Shown here piece by piece: positions 11,925 to 24,705 of a stretch of DNA of 64,000 nt. The stretch spans positions 1,302,001 to 1,366,000 of the forward strand of contig JAWWNJ010000043.1 in NCBI GenBank assembly GCA_037176885.1, read 5' to 3'. The notes below the pieces were generated by a model, which did no database searches, had not been told where the DNA came from, and saw only the letters and a list, made by a program, of their open reading frames with translations. Within the stretch, counting starts at the first letter, position 1; each line of letters begins with the position of its first letter. Made by a program: the position numbers and the translations under genes. This DNA is from Favolaschia claudopus. Its lineage: Eukaryota; Basidiomycota; Agaricomycetes; Agaricales; Mycenaceae.

Positions 11925-12524
11925 CGTCTTCTATTTTCACTAAGTATTCAAATCCTCACCCATCTGACTAATGTATTTGGTACACGCTCTGCGGGGCGCC
12001 CCGTTTCTGCTCCTCCCGTCGGCCCGAGCGAATTCGATGCTCTCAATGCTCGGCACGCTTAGACCGGTGACCGGTCTACGGCACGCTGCCAAATGTCGAT
12101 TCTTGTTGAGTGCGATGTAGATAGCACGCAATATTATTTATCAGTTACCGCATTTTTGTATCAGTCTTTCAGCGGCATGGGCATGGGAACGTTGAAACAA
12201 AATTCAAGTTCAGCCTGTGTCGACCGTGAAATACTTTGGGGCACAGGTATGAGAGACAATGAGTTGCTACTGCTGATGAAATGATAAATAAGTGGTTCTA
12301 AAACATCGGTGAGACCTCACCTGCCAGCGTTCGCTGCTCGATAGTGCTTGGGGCCAAGTTTGTAATCAATTCCGTTGATTATGGCGTCTGAACTGCCGGC
12401 CCAAATTAATGCCGACGGCTCTCCCGCCGGCGCATCCGCCGGGATTCGGAAGGAAGCTTCGCGAAGAGTTATTAGCAAGCTTGCTTTAGCCATCTTTCCT
12501 CCCACCCCCACCTCATCCACCGAA

Positions 12525-14324
12525 ATGCCACCCATCACCAATGCCCGAGTCCTGTTCAACACCAGACCCGACGGTGAGCTCGCAGCAAATACTACTTATT
12601 CCACATCTCTGGATTGGCTGATACTTGTACAACGCCGACATAGGCTACCCGGTTCCCGGCGAAACGACAGTATACGACACGTCCGAAACAATCGATCTTG
12701 AGACAGAGCCGCTGAATGGAGGATTTCTAGTCAAAGTACTCGTTTTATCTATCGACCCGTACTTTCGTGGTCGGATGAAAGTGCGCAAGTCGCCGTATGG
12801 TCTGATCGTGAGTGTTTCATTCCGATATTCCTTATCGATTGCAATCGAAGGCGGATTGGCTTTTCAAACGGCTCTTTGTAGGGTGGATTCGAACTGGGCA
12901 AGCCGTGAGTGATCACCTCACATCGTTTCAAAATTTCAAGCTGTTGAGCTTGATGTGCGTGTTGAAGGTTCGATGGATTCGGCGTAGGAGTCGTCCTGCG
13001 ATCCGAAAACGCACAAGTTGCTGTGGGGAAGCATGTATATTGTGCTGTTATGCGTGCGTCTTTCATTCTCCCTATTCTTCTTGCGTTCAATGATCAAAAA
13101 ACGGCATGCGATAGCTCATCAGCAATACGTTGTCATTCCTGAACTCGGCGAATACGTGCGCCTCATCGAGAGGCACCCTGAACTCCCTTGGTCGATTTAT
13201 GTCGGTGCACTTGGGATGCCGGGTAAGTATAGGTTGAGGTTCAACTTTCTCAAGTATGCGAATATGAATTATTCTCAGGACAAACCGCCTTTTGTGGATG
13301 GAAGGCATATTCGGAGGCAAAGCCTGTGCGCGTCTTTTAATTCGCTATCCGATGACAAGTAGTCCTGACTATCTCCGCAGGGAGAGGTGACGTTCGTGAC
13401 CACTGGCGCAGGTGAACCCTTGCATATATCTCTTTTGGAATGGTAAAATTGACGACCGTTGCTGTACTTTAGGCGGAGTCGGCTCGTGAGTTGAAAACCG
13501 AAATACGCAATGAGGAACAAGATGGCTGAATTCCCTACTCAGGCTGGTCATCCAACTGGCCAAAGCAGACGGCACGAAAGTCGTCGCCTCTGCCGGCTCA
13601 GAGGAGAAAGTTGAATTCATGAAATCCATCGGCGCAGACGTCGCCTTCAACTACAAGACGACTGATACGCGCGAGGTATTGGAGAAAGAAGGCCCGATCG
13701 ATATGTATGTCTTTCTTTCTCGTCCTGATTAGCTGCCTTTTTCTCTCTCTGACAAGAGGAAATGAATTGACTAAATTTATTCCCGTTGTAGCTTCTGGGA
13801 TAACGTAGGCGGCGACGTACTCGACGCTGCGATCGAAAATGCCGCGACATTTGGGCGGTTCATTGTCAGTGTGATACAGTGGTCGTAATCACTCAACTGT
13901 CATTCAACGCACCCTTCGTAGGAATGTGGCTCTATCTCGGGATACAACACAGGGCAAACTCCTCTCAAAGTTCGTGTCTGCTCCCTCATCATGACCGCGC
14001 GAAACGAAACCTGCTAATTTTGAATGAACACAGAGCTTCAGCCTGATGGTTGGCAAATGTCTGCACATGCACGGCTTCCTCGTCTGGCCGCTCCTTCCCA
14101 AGTACGAGGAAGAATTTTATGCTACGCTTGCCCCGAAGTTCGCGAGTGGGGAGTTCAAGTAAATCTTTCTCTATCTCAAGCGAGCATTCACAGCTGAGTG
14201 GATATGATTTTTCAGGTACTCAGAGGAACGTTGGGAAGGACTGGAGAAGGTCGGGGATGCGATTCTCGCAGTACAGAATGGAACGAGCAAGGCGAAGGCT
14301 GTTGTGATTGTTGCAGAGGAATAA
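12525..14324 (+). CDS. medium-chain NADP-dependent reductase (alkenal/leukotriene-B4-dehydrogenase type), copy 1
   Basis: A zinc-free MDR enzyme expected to reduce the double bond of alpha,beta-unsaturated carbonyls with NADPH, in the cytosol. It starts MPPITNARVLFNTRP; the next exon gives YPVPGETTVYD and LNGGFLVKVLVLSIDPYFRG (catalytic-domain hallmark). Further exons read GVGVVLRSEN, HQQYVVIPELGEYVRL, WSIYVGALGMPG, TFVTTGAGGVGS (cofactor loop), FMKSIGADVAFNYKTTDT, IFWDNVGGDVLDAA, FIECGSISGYN and, at the end, KAKAVVIVAEE with TAA at 14322. There are about nine short introns. It is collinear with, and very similar to, the gene at 29376, so the two are paralogues. No disabling change is seen. 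The substrate is unknown. Confidence 0.85.
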
Positions 14325-14840
14325 AGGACCGAGCCGTAGTGTGTGAAATGTAGATGTGCTGCAAACCTTCTTCACATATCTTGTGTGTAAACTTCGTGCA
14401 AACAATCGTCCGATTCGCAGTCAACAGTTGGTTAATAATTTGTGGTCCGTGCGTGAGAAAGCCGCGCTAGGTCACTACACGTGTCCGTCACAGCGTAACA
14501 AGGTCTTGTCGTCTCTCGTCGTCTCTCCGCCAGCACTTCCCTGCGTTGCTTCTCATGGCTCGTAACGGTGCATGCACGGCACATTGCTCATCCTACCACT
14601 TACCTTCTCGCTGGGGCCTCCGTAACGGTATGACCCGTAATGCAGGTAAGGGTGGCAGTTTCTTTTGGGAGTCACCGATGAACTGCTCATTCAGTTGGCA
14701 GAACATTGCGAGAACGGAGCACGCTTCTGCTCGCCTCCCTCGCTCGGACCGACAGCCGCGACATTCCACTGTCAGCGGTCCGCTGAGATCACAAGGACGC
14801 CTGCCGGCGTATGCTCGGTGTAGAAGTACAGAAGTACAAG

Positions 14841-14846
14841 TATAAG
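14841..14846 (+). promoter_or_regulatory. TATA-like box of the GDSL esterase gene
   Basis: TATAAG lies 50 bp before the ATG at 14891, preceded by the repeated AGAAGTACA word. The rest of the 14325-14890 gap shows no gene. Confidence 0.35.
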
Positions 14847-14890
14847 CCGCAATTGAATATTCGGTATCTTGCTGTACCTCCATCCCCTTC

Positions 14891-16174
14891 ATGCTGCATT
14901 CCTGGACTTCGCTCTTGCTGCTATCTCTCTCGTTTTCTGCCGCCCTTCAGGTGCCAGCCCGACGGCAGACGAATAACGGCGTTCACCTGGCTATTACTCC
15001 GACCTGCGGGAAACTGGGAGGCGCCTTTGCAAATGTCAATGCGGGGATTATCACCAGCGGGATTAAAACGCTTGTAGCATTTGGTGTGCGCGTTCCCTCC
15101 CTTTGACTTGTTTCTTCGAAGTGTTTTATATCAATTCGTCTAGGACTCGTATACCTCAGGCGGCCGAAGCGCCGGCGGCCCTCTCCCCGCTGCCGTTCTC
15201 AACGGCACAAGCCCTCGTGCTGGTGGGAGAGTTACAGATGGTCCCGTGTGGGCTGAGGACGTCGCTAGCGATCTGGGTGCGACGATTAAGGATTACGCGG
15301 TAAGCTATTCCTCTTTCTGGCACGAAAAGTGCTTGATTCGAGATTTGTGCAGGTTTCTGGTGCAGTTGTTAATGTAACGCTGTGGCCAAGTAAGGCCGGA
15401 CAGTCGGATTTCTTGCATCAGGGTACGATTCTGGCTTCTTCTTGAAGGGCGTCCTGATGGATGTGCTTCAGCGGCGCTGTTTTTGAGCCAGAATAACGCT
15501 TTGAATTCGGCTACGACTTTGTACACTGTGTTCTTTGGAATCAAGTGCGTCTTTATACTCATATTTGACTATATTCATTCAAGTCGGTGTCTGCAGTGAC
15601 TTTAGTGCATCGTCCAGTACGTGTCTATTCCGTCGGAATATAAATCACCGCACCATCATTGATCATGAATATTTTCTTAGCTGACGGAAACCACCTGCCT
15701 CAAGCTGCCGCCGAATTGCTAACCCAAATCAAGCAGCTCGTCTCAGCGCCGACTAACGCTCGAAACATCGTAGTCCTAGACGATTACGGCCGCGGAAAGC
15801 ACTCCGCCACCGGAGACGCATGGAAACAAGCTGTATTCGACGGCCTCAGTTCCCTCCGCGCTCAAGGTCTGAACGTCGCTTTTGTCGACTTCGCGCCTCT
15901 GTGGGATGGCGTTTTGGGCTCTTCCCCAGGATTTGCTGCGTTTGGCTACGCTAATTCTGGCGCTTGCATACCCAATTTGTCACAGACGGATTTGTCGGGA
16001 GAGTGTTCGACGCCGTTGAATTCGTTTTATTGGTTGCCTGGGTGAGTTTGATTTATTTTGCGGTGAATTTCATTGTGGCGTTTACGAGGTCGTTGTTGCA
16101 GTCATCCTTCGAAGGAAACTCACCGTATTATGGCGGATTATGTGAATTCTGTGCTTGCAAAATGTAAAGCGTAA
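14891..16174 (+). CDS. secreted GDSL/SGNH esterase, CE16-like
   Basis: An acyl or acetyl esterase of the SGNH fold, related to the CE16 acetylesterases that trim hemicellulose oligomers. The start MLHSWTSLLLLSLSFSAALQ is a strong signal peptide, so the enzyme should be extracellular. Block I is assembled across an intron: TLVAFG then DSYTSGG, giving GDSY with the catalytic Ser. Block III appears as the GI(N)D segment in the VFFGI exon joined to DFSASS. Block V is FYWLPGHPSKETHRI, which holds the catalytic His. Other segments are GPVWAEDVASDL and VAFVDFAPLWDGVL. It ends VLAKCKA with TAA at 16172. About six short introns. All catalytic blocks appear intact. The next gene on the other strand ends 60 bp away (convergent). 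Confidence 0.8.
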
Positions 16175-16233
16175 AATGTTTCTCGAATTCATATTATACC
16201 GAGGTTTTTCATCCGGCGGGTCGTATGGTTTGA

Positions 16234-17571
16234 CTACACATTCATAGGCCACATCTGCGCCATAGACTGCTTATGATACGATGGTGGACGCGTCTGTCCG
16301 CCCACCATCAGACTTCGCCCATCCGTGTAATCAGTTTCAACCGGGGAGTGCCAATTTTGCGACGCCTGCTGATGAGGGAGCTGTTGTACGTATATCTGTC
16401 CCCCCACATTCGTCGAATCTACAGTAACCACGGTGGGCCTCCCTTTGATTCATTGCATATCAAGTAAATCAACATGTAGGTTCGTTTACAGGTAACCAAC
16501 GTACCTGTAACCCAACTCGCAATGGTCCCCGACCGTTGCGGACGGCGATACGAGGACAAAGAAGCCTCAAGCCCTCCATTCTTCTCCCGTCTTCGACGCC
16601 GCAATCTTAGGAATAGGAACCCCAGCAGACCAGCAAGAATCAACGATATAATCCCCAGCAGCGCGCCAACGACTGCCAGAGTGGTTTGATTGTTGTTAGT
16701 TTGCGAAGACCTCAAATCCGAGGGCGAAGAATTCAAAGCGCCGCCGACGGTTGGGGCACCGCTGAGGAGCGGTTGTGTGACGGTCTGTACTGAAGAAACA
16801 GTCTGAGTGACGGTGGTCGCTGCGACGGCGGACACGACTTGGAAGTTGTTGGATGTGGCGAGAGGCGTCGCAGTAGAACCGCTAGGAGGAGTGGAACATG
16901 ATTGGTTAGTGATTGAGGTTCGATGCTTTTCGTGTCGAAGATCACGAATAAACTCACCTCAAAGCAACAGCCTGGACCGTATGGTCACTGTAAATCATGC
17001 CTCCATCAGCATCCAAGCCCGCAGCATCCAGCTCGTTTACTCACCCTAAACACCCCGCGAGATACGACACCGTCCCAGTCCCATTGGTCACGGTCAGCCG
17101 ATCCACGGCAGCCTCAAGCGTCACTTTACCGATGCATAGCAGCTGAAGCTTGAACGCAAGCGGGTCACTCAAACTCGCAGCCCATCCCACAGAAAAAGAC
17201 GCGCCGTTTAGGACGGGGGCAGAAGGAATGGTGATATCGAGCGCCTGCGCCACTTGGGCGATATAAAATAAGAATATCAGTTCCTGTAGCACGCCAGCGG
17301 AAGATGATAAACTGCCTCGAGTCAGTATATTGCGGTGACGGGAGGTACGAAGAGGAGTAGGACGCACAAAGAGAGGGAAAGCATCTCTCGGATTCTCTCC
17401 AAAATGCCGCCCCTGACGAAGAAACGAAGGGGAATGAACAAAACAAGCGGGAAACGGGAATGTTCTCAAGGCTGAAGCTCTCATCGTCGTCCGGACATCC
17501 TCGGTGTCACTAACAAGTTTTCGCAGAGCTGCCGACTCGTTGGTAAAATAGGATATCAGGATCCTCGACAT
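16234..17571 (-). CDS. single-pass membrane protein with Ser/Thr-rich ectodomain
   Basis: Reading down the minus strand: a hydrophobic leader (LIFLFYIAQVAQA), then LDITIPSAPVLNGASFSVGW. An ectodomain follows with VTNGTGTVSYLAGC (possible N-glycosylation), then a Ser/Thr-rich stretch (TTVTQTVSSVQTVTQ). A transmembrane helix comes next (TTLAVVGALLGIISLILAGL) with a basic stop-transfer RLRRRRREK. A short Gln/Pro-containing cytosolic tail ends QSMAQMWPMNV, TAG at 16234. The last intron runs from GTACGTTGG to CTGTAG. This layout is common in mushroom genomes among sensor-like or wall-anchored proteins. I do not recognise a specific family. The start codon is unresolved: an open frame runs to 17571, but the signal peptide may start nearer 17390 through an extra intron. 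Confidence 0.6.
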
Positions 17572-19305
17572 CCATCTATCAAAGAATTCGACGAGGCGGC
17601 AACGCTAGTCCTTCTTACCTCCCCGTCATAATATAGTTGTACATCAACTGCAACGAGTGGGAATCCACGAAGAAATAGATATGAAGACCGTTGGAAGAGA
17701 AACGGATCGCTGAAGGCTTTGTAGCGACGGATCATCATACTTGTTCAACCGTTGATCAGAACTAAACGACTTTTGTATTTGTTGGGCGCAGAAAGATTGA
17801 GCGGGTAGCGGCGGGGTACGACGGACTATCAGGAGACGTGTTACTTCCATGAAAATTGAGCCCAGTTGCTTGGGAACGAAGATAAGTAAGATTTAACGAG
17901 CTTTAGCTCCCTGCCTTCGGCACGGGCCACTCGCGGCGCTCGCGGCGTGCCTACGGCGGTCACACAGCTCGTCGGGGCTGCCGCCCCAAACCCCGCAGTG
18001 AATTGCTTGCCGACGTCGGCGCCGCACTGCCGCTCGCTGCACTCGCCAGCGCGCTTCGCCGCGAGATCTCACCGTTTGACAGAAAGTCACGGGGTGAATT
18101 CCCTTTCCTGGAGCTGAGGCTGTGCCGTCCTCTTTTAAAGTATAGGCAAAGTATAGGATAGGATGCAAGCTCCGGTTCAACCTCCGATGTTCCGCATTCA
18201 ATGCCGGAAGGCCGGCACAAATTGATCTTGGGGTAGTGCTGGAAGTGCTGACTCTGCCCTGGACCCCATGCACTGGTAGTGCTGCTGTGTCGCGCGAACC
18301 TTGTACTCGTAAGCCTCCTGTGTCTGTAGTCCGAAATAACAATCCGATGGTCTCCATGTCCTCGTCTTCACCTATGTACATCATGATGAATGAGCCTTTG
18401 TCTGGTGAATTGACTGCAGTATGTACTGGCCACAGAATCGATAATCATTTAAAACAAATTCATTTCTTCTATTCACTGAAAGTCTGGGATATAAGTGGAG
18501 TATGATAGTGGGCTCTGCCGCGCATGCGCGGGCCTACTGGGATTGTTGGGTATAAGTACTTGACTCTACTTAGCTTGAATGCTAAGTCCGAATCTTGTCC
18601 GAATCAAGGACTGGTGCCGAGGCTTGCCGAGGTATCATGATGGAATTCACACGTGATTCAAATCCAACTTCCTTTCTCAGTGTACGTCGATGTCCCCTGT
18701 GGCGAGTAGGGCCATTTACCGAGCAAATTACTTCGTTTCAGCATTTGAAGCAATAACTCGGCAACCTACCACTTCAGAGCGCCAACGCCAGAGGGCTGAA
18801 ACCGGCAGATCTCCAACTTTCTTTTGTTTCGATGTTCTCAGTGTCCGAGCATGGCATCACATTATTCAGTAAGTTTTCTGTTGCTGCAGATACAACTTGA
18901 GTTGCTAATACAATTTATTTGCAACTATGTTCTATGTATTCAGCTTTACCTCGCTACACTGGTTCAAAGACCTCAAGTTACGGGACGCTCCACTCCGAAC
19001 TGGACTTCTACGGTACTCAACAAGCCGCTCCTAATCCCCATCCGTCTCGAGTACAACCATTCCGAAAGCCCGTGGCCGGCTATCGTCCCGAACCACCGAA
19101 ACGAGAAGCTGGGCAGGGCGGGTATCGCATTTGGTCAGTGTGGAAGTCTCGTCTTTATTGCTTAATGTAGGCACAGCCCAGGATCTCGGGACCGGATGTG
19201 AAGCACCACTGTCCCCAACGGCTAATCCGGTTCCTATGTATCCTGCTTGCTACCTCTGATAGGAGATCCAGGCATCGGGTATCCCCATGCAACTCAGCGA
19301 CTACT
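17572..19305. other. intergenic with GC-rich island and palindrome
   Basis: No gene is supported. About 17905-18075 is a GC-rich island of repeated GC-dense words, unlike its flanks, possibly part of an inserted repeat. Positions 18518-18531 are the perfect palindrome CCGCGCATGCGCGG. A minus-strand open frame through the island (17893-18384) is Arg-rich and resembles no family. Confidence 0.4.
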
Positions 19306-19313
19306 TATAAAAG
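19306..19313 (+). promoter_or_regulatory. TATA box (TATAAAAG) of the FAD oxidase gene
   Basis: TATAAAAG sits 42 bp upstream of the ATG at 19355 and helps choose that start over upstream in-frame non-ATG codons. Confidence 0.45.
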
Positions 19314-19354
19314 CCAGAGCAGAGGGTATCGCACTCTGCAGCTTGATACTCGGG

Positions 19355-22183
19355 ATGCTACCTACCAATTTCCCTGCTCTCCCACTGGGCCTCTCTTCAC
19401 CTGCCTTCAATGTGACTTCCGCCGCCATGCAAGCATCCTTCAATGATCTTTTTGCTTCAGTCGACGGTCGCATCTTCTCTGGCATCCCGCTCGCGTATCC
19501 TTGCTTTGAAAGCACAACCGAAAACGGAGCTGAATGTGACGAAGTTCAGGTATCAATCCAGTATCTCTAAAATTATATGTGATCAAGCTGAACGAAACGG
19601 TACCAGCGACAATATCTGAACGAAAGTCCGTTTTCTCCGAATCTGATTGAACTACACTACCTAATTCGTTCCCAGCGTTCCGCGCTGCCAATTTCGGCGC
19701 CTCCATCGAAACGCAATGGGAAACCTGCCAACGCACCGGAGCGCAATGCCTTCTGGACTCATCAAACCCCACCGCTCGGATCGCCCAATCCGGGACTTGT
19801 GATGCGGGAAGCGTCTCAAGTTATTTCGTCAGTAATCCTATAAATGAAATCGAGTGAAGTTGTTTCGGTATTCTCCTAACCCATCGCATTCCGTCGTACG
19901 TAGATTGATGTGCGAAACGCCGCCGACGTAGTCGCAGCGTTCAAGTTCTCGTCGCAGACGAGTATTCCTCTCGTGGTCAAGAACACCGGGGTGAGAATAT
20001 TGATCCATGAACGCCGATTCAGCTGAATTATATCTTGTCCTGTTACAGCATGATTATAAAGGGAGAAGCAGCGCTCCCAACTCTCTCGCGCTATGGGTGA
20101 GTGCCCCCAATTTCCCTTCTGTTCAAAAATCCAACTGACCCTCTTCTCTTCTTCGTCTGATTCAGACTCACAATCTCAAAAACGTAAGTAAAAACAACCT
20201 TATCCTCACGCTCTTAACCCGCATTTGCCGAGAACGTATACTTACTTACTGGCTCCGTCGTCGCCGGCGGTACAACAAGCAGATGTCGTATCAACCCGCG
20301 TTTGTCCCTGAGGGCTGTTCCAAGAATCACTTATCTCAACCCGCCGCGACCTTTGGGGTGCGTTCGGCATTGCATCCACCTCCTCATTGACGGGTTCAAA
20401 TGATTAATGCTAACTCATGAGCATCCTGTGCCCACAGGCGGGCGTACAATGGGCTGAAGCGTACGAGTTTGCCGATGTTCATAATATCACCTTGGTTGGG
20501 GGTACGTATAGCACAGAAATCATTCGACTTGGAACTCAAGTTTGTTCTCTATCAGGTAGTGATCGGTCGGTCGGCGTGGTTGGTGGGTGGCTGCAGGTGC
20601 GTAATAATAAATCCTCCGTCCCGCGGCTTGACCTCATACTATTACTCTCATCTCATCAATTCTTCACCGTTCATTTACTTACTTATGTTTACAGGGCGGA
20701 GGTCACAGCGTCCTCAGCAACACCATGGGTCTCGGCGTAGATAGGGTGGTACGTGTCTTGCATTAAATAAATCATTCCCGTCCGGACACCGTACCCGGAA
20801 TTCCATGTACCCCTCTCCTTGTTTCTGCAAACCCGCTTTCTTTTTTGCCGTTTCGTTACTTAATTTCAATACTGACCGCTTGTGTTGTTCCGCTGTGCAG
20901 CTCCAATTCAAAGTGGTCACCCCGGACGGCGTCTTCAGAGTCGCCAACGCTTGCCAGAACGAGGATTTGTTCTTTGCTTTGCGTGGAGGTAAGTATCTAT
21001 ATACATACCTCCCGAGATTTCGCACCCACACTTTATTTCATCTGAACTCACCCTGACAATTGCGATCTAGGCGGCGGCGGCACCTTCGGCGTAGTCCTCG
21101 AAGCCACTCTCCTCGCATCTCCGGCAGTGACTCTCCAAGCCGTCATCGTCTCCTGGGCCTCCTCCAACCGCACTCTCACGGAACAATTATGGAGCGTCAT
21201 GGTAGATAACGCTTTGCCCTGGGCTGCCGATGGATGGGGCGGATTTTCGACTTCCGAATTGGCCATCCTCGTCAATCCTGTTCTCAATTCAACCGAAGCA
21301 GAGAAATCGCTCGAGGCCTTGATTGATTTCGGAAATGTTGAGGTGAAAGGGAATGAAGTCCCCGGCGCGCAAGTTGTGGTGACCACCTTCCCGTCTTTTC
21401 TATCGTTTTTCAACGAGTTTACATCGGAACATGTTGCTGTGAGTACACTATCTTTTCGTGTCTCATCTGAGGAAGGTTCTGACTCAGTATTAATCTCGAC
21501 TTCACCATAGAGCGTCGGAACGAACCTTGCGATTGCCTCTCGCCTAATCGACAAATCCACCTTTTCCACGGAATCCAACCGCACCGCACTTGTATCCGGC
21601 CTACAACGAACCAACGATGCCGGTCCGGGAATGATCATCCTCCTCGCACCGCCGTTCTCCTACCTCTCTGCTCCGGCTGAAAGGACAAGCGTCACGGAGG
21701 CATGGCGTTCGAGTGTCTACCATGTTACCACCATCGCGGAGTGGCCGTGGGATGCGAGTGCGGATGACAAGCGGGCTGCGTATAGACAGGTCAGTACGGC
21801 GGTGGATAATATGAGGGAAATCACTCCGGATGCTGCGTACCAGGTGCGTACATGAATTAACTTAACTTAGTCAAGGGCAGCAATTGATTCAACCACGGCA
21901 CAAATATAGAATGAGGCCGATGTGTATGAACCAAATCACGAAGGTGGGTTATATTGAGAAGGCGGGCTTTGTGCAGCACTAATACTTGGGTTGGAATAGT
22001 CGCATTTTGGGGTTCGCACTATCCCGAGCTCTTGCGAATCAAACAGAAATAGTCAGTTCTCATTTTCAGGCTCAGGGTTAGCCGACTCATGAGTTGATGC
22101 ATAGCGATCCACAGCACTTGCTGGACTGTTGGCATTGTGTCGGGTGGAATCTCAATTCCTCCAGGTTTTCTTGCTATCTTTGA
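19355..22183 (+). CDS. FAD-linked oxidoreductase, berberine-bridge-enzyme-like (VAO/PCMH fold)
   Basis: An oxidase that should hold FAD covalently and pass electrons to O2, giving H2O2. Exons in order: FNVTSAAMQASFNDLFASVD, GIPLAYPCFES, QWETCQRTGAQCLLDSSNP, VRNAADVVAAFKFSSQTSIP, VKNTG then HDYKGRSSAP (the His is the usual FAD attachment site), AGVQWAEAYEFADVHNIT, GGSDRSVGVVGGWLQ then GGGHSVLSNTMGLG, LFFALRG then GGGGTFGVVLEATL, and NEADVYEPNHE. The C-terminal BBE segment is KYDPQHLLDCWHCVGWN, TGA at 22181. More than ten short introns. The second attachment Cys of bicovalent relatives is absent; that loop reads SDRSV. The N-terminus has no strong signal peptide from this ATG, so an upstream exon may be missed. 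It converges on the peroxidase gene. Confidence 0.8.
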
Positions 22184-24705
22184 ATATGCCCCATTGAACG
22201 AGCGGAGTTCTGACGGGCTCGCATCACCACATATGCAGTTGATACACGATATATATACTCATCTAGAAGAGGCTTTCCGAGTTCGCGGAATGATTCGGTC
22301 ACATTAGCTGCATCTACCAGATTACAATAGTCCCAAAGTTAGTCTAATTTCATTTGTCCTTCCCGTTCAACCCCCCTCTTTCACGACTCACGAGGAACAA
22401 GTGTTGAACACAAACTCACCACCACTGGGATGATGCAGATCCTCCGACGAATACTTCACACCCCCAGGGAACTCCGCCCCAATCCCATACGACGTGCCCG
22501 CCGCTGGGAGGTCGAGACTCCAGATTTCGTACGCATCGTTGATGGATACGGGATTGGCTGGGCGCGGGACGTCGATTTCTGTTATGAGTGGCATGCCGAG
22601 GGCGTCGGTGTCGATGTTTTCGAGGAAAACGCGTATTGGGGAGGCGGTCTTGCGGACCTGCAGGGAGCGTACTGTCAGCACGAAGCGAAAGAGAAAAACG
22701 AAAGAACCACAATAATCGATTTCCAAAGAAGCACAACTTACCGCAACATCAAATTTCACAGTCTTTCCGCCTGGAATCGTACACGACGTCGAAGAGAACA
22801 AGACGCCATCCTGCACCGCATAGCCCAACCCGCCCTGATTCTCAAGCTTGCCATCGATGAGGAAGCTGAGGGAAGTGACACCCGCAACGGCGTCGATGCC
22901 GAGGAACGAAAATGGGAAGCTGGCATTGAAGGAGTACCACGACGAGGTGTATTTGTTGCCTGTGGAGCTGGAGATACCTGCATCGCCGAGGGTAACGTTG
23001 CCTGTTGTGCCGAGGTGGGTTGTGTATAAAAGGCGGACGGTGCGCGAGGTGGAGGGGGCGGTGTTCCAGAGCTTAAGGGAACAAAAAGTTGAGAGACGAG
23101 CGGATTAGAGGCCGGACGACGTACTCGGACTTTTCCGAACAATCGCAGCGTCGAGTTATCCAACGTGAGTAGGACGTTCCGAGGCTTGACAGGCATAGGT
23201 GTAATCACTTCCGTGAGTTTAGTCTCCTTCGGTACGGTGTCGAGCATGCGAGCGAAGAGAGTGGAGCAGGTTGAAGCAAAGACGGATGGGGAGTCAGCGA
23301 ATCTATGAACAGTCAGCTCAAATAATATAAGAATGCATGTAATAATGGAACTTACGCTCGCATGGTAACATTCCCATCGCTCATGAAAATCCGCTTGTCG
23401 GAGTTCGTCGTGTCATTGTGGCCTACAACGAGCGGGTTTTGAGTAGTGCCGGAGATGCACTCAGTTGCCCTGATGTTGAACGATACATTGGTCACGAGCG
23501 TCTCCGCGAGTCACAGTGGAAAGAACTCACACGTTGTTATCGAAGGTAACGAATGTCGTGTCGAAGTGCTGAACGCTCTGGGGGACAGGGTGAGTCAAAG
23601 AGATACCATGCAGCCGCGAGGGAGGAAAGGAATGTGGGAGGAGAGACACACCTGTGTATTGTCGGGATCGTTCAAGTCCGGGACGGTGTCGGGGAAGGCA
23701 TCGTGTTGAACGCCGCCGAATGAGTGGCTGTGAAAACCAGCATTAGCATGGCGACAGAAGGAAAGTCGAAAAGGACGGCGGGGGAGTAATATTGAAATTC
23801 AAAGGCAAAAAAGAAACAGAGAAAAAAACGCGAAGCAGAACAGAGAATGAAAGACAGTGAAGTAACGCACCCGCACGCAACGAGCCCGATCATCTCCTCC
23901 TTCGTGAATCCCTGCTTCCTGAACGACTCAATATGTGCGTCAATGTCCTGCTGCGGCTCGGGAACGCCTGGCGAGTTGGGAACGATGGCGTCAACGCGGT
24001 TGCCGCGGAAAGGGATTTCGGGGCCGCCGCTGAAGGACAGAAGTTTAGCAGTCGTACGGCAGAGGAAACGGCAAAGCCTTACCAATTTTCAATGGCAATA
24101 ATGGCTGCGAGGGCGATGGAATCGGCGACTGGGAGACAATGTGAGCACCTATTCGGCAAGCCGGAGGTAAGAGCTCAGGACTTACTCGAAATGTAGCGAT
24201 TACTTTGCCCAGTGATGATTTGCATTGTGTTGGCAAAACCATCCCCGACATTCTGAATGGGTAATGGAATGAATGGGAGAGGGAGGAAAAGAATAAGAAG
24301 CGCACCTCAGGTCGTGCTTGCTCTTCAGCAAAACGTATGGAGGCGTCCAATCCACCTGTGCCGTCGTCAGAGTTGAACGTCGCCATGTCGTGATATGCCT
24401 ATGGTGCGCCGAGCATTAGCATGATGCATTCTTCAGATGAAAAGAGAAAAGGGGAAATTCGGAATAAAGATGAAGTTAAAGCCAATGAAACGCACCGTCC
24501 GGATCCAATCTGCAGCATTCGACCTCCCCGTAAACGAGCTGAAGAACTGATCGCATGGCTGAATAAACCCAGAAAACGCCGATGCAGAGTTGATCCCGAA
24601 AACGTCGAAGCGCGCAGCTTCGAGGGCGTCGAGCTGGGGCGAGGGCCAGATGTACGCCGTCGCGCCTGCAGCCGTTGCAAGTAAGGTCGATGCGAGGGTG
24701 AGCAT
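22174..24705 (-). CDS. secreted heme peroxidase of the plant-peroxidase superfamily (non-canonical fungal type)
   Basis: It should use H2O2 to oxidise an external donor. The start MLTLASTLLATAAGATAYIW is a signal peptide. The distal-side motif is RT-AYHDMATFN with GGLDASIRF, assembled over an intron (His is the acid-base catalyst). The proximal heme ligand lies in MIGLVACG then HSFGGVQHDAFP. It lacks the usual lignin-peroxidase Trp/Mn sites as far as I can see. It has a long C-terminal extension: LLTLDNSTLRLFGKVR, NASFPFSFLGIDAVAGVTS, VKFDVAVRKTASPIRVF and IWSLDLPAAGTSYGI. It fits the hybrid/'other' fungal heme peroxidases rather than class II proper. For the last exon I prefer a splice at GTGAGTTT...CTAAC...GGTAG that adds DAANVTESFRELGKPLLDEY and ends at 22174. 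Unspliced, it stops at 22388. Confidence 0.75.

Noticed and set aside
17893..18384. Minus-strand open frame through the GC-rich island
   Set aside because: Arg-rich translation of a GC-dense repeat; overlapping frames look equally open.
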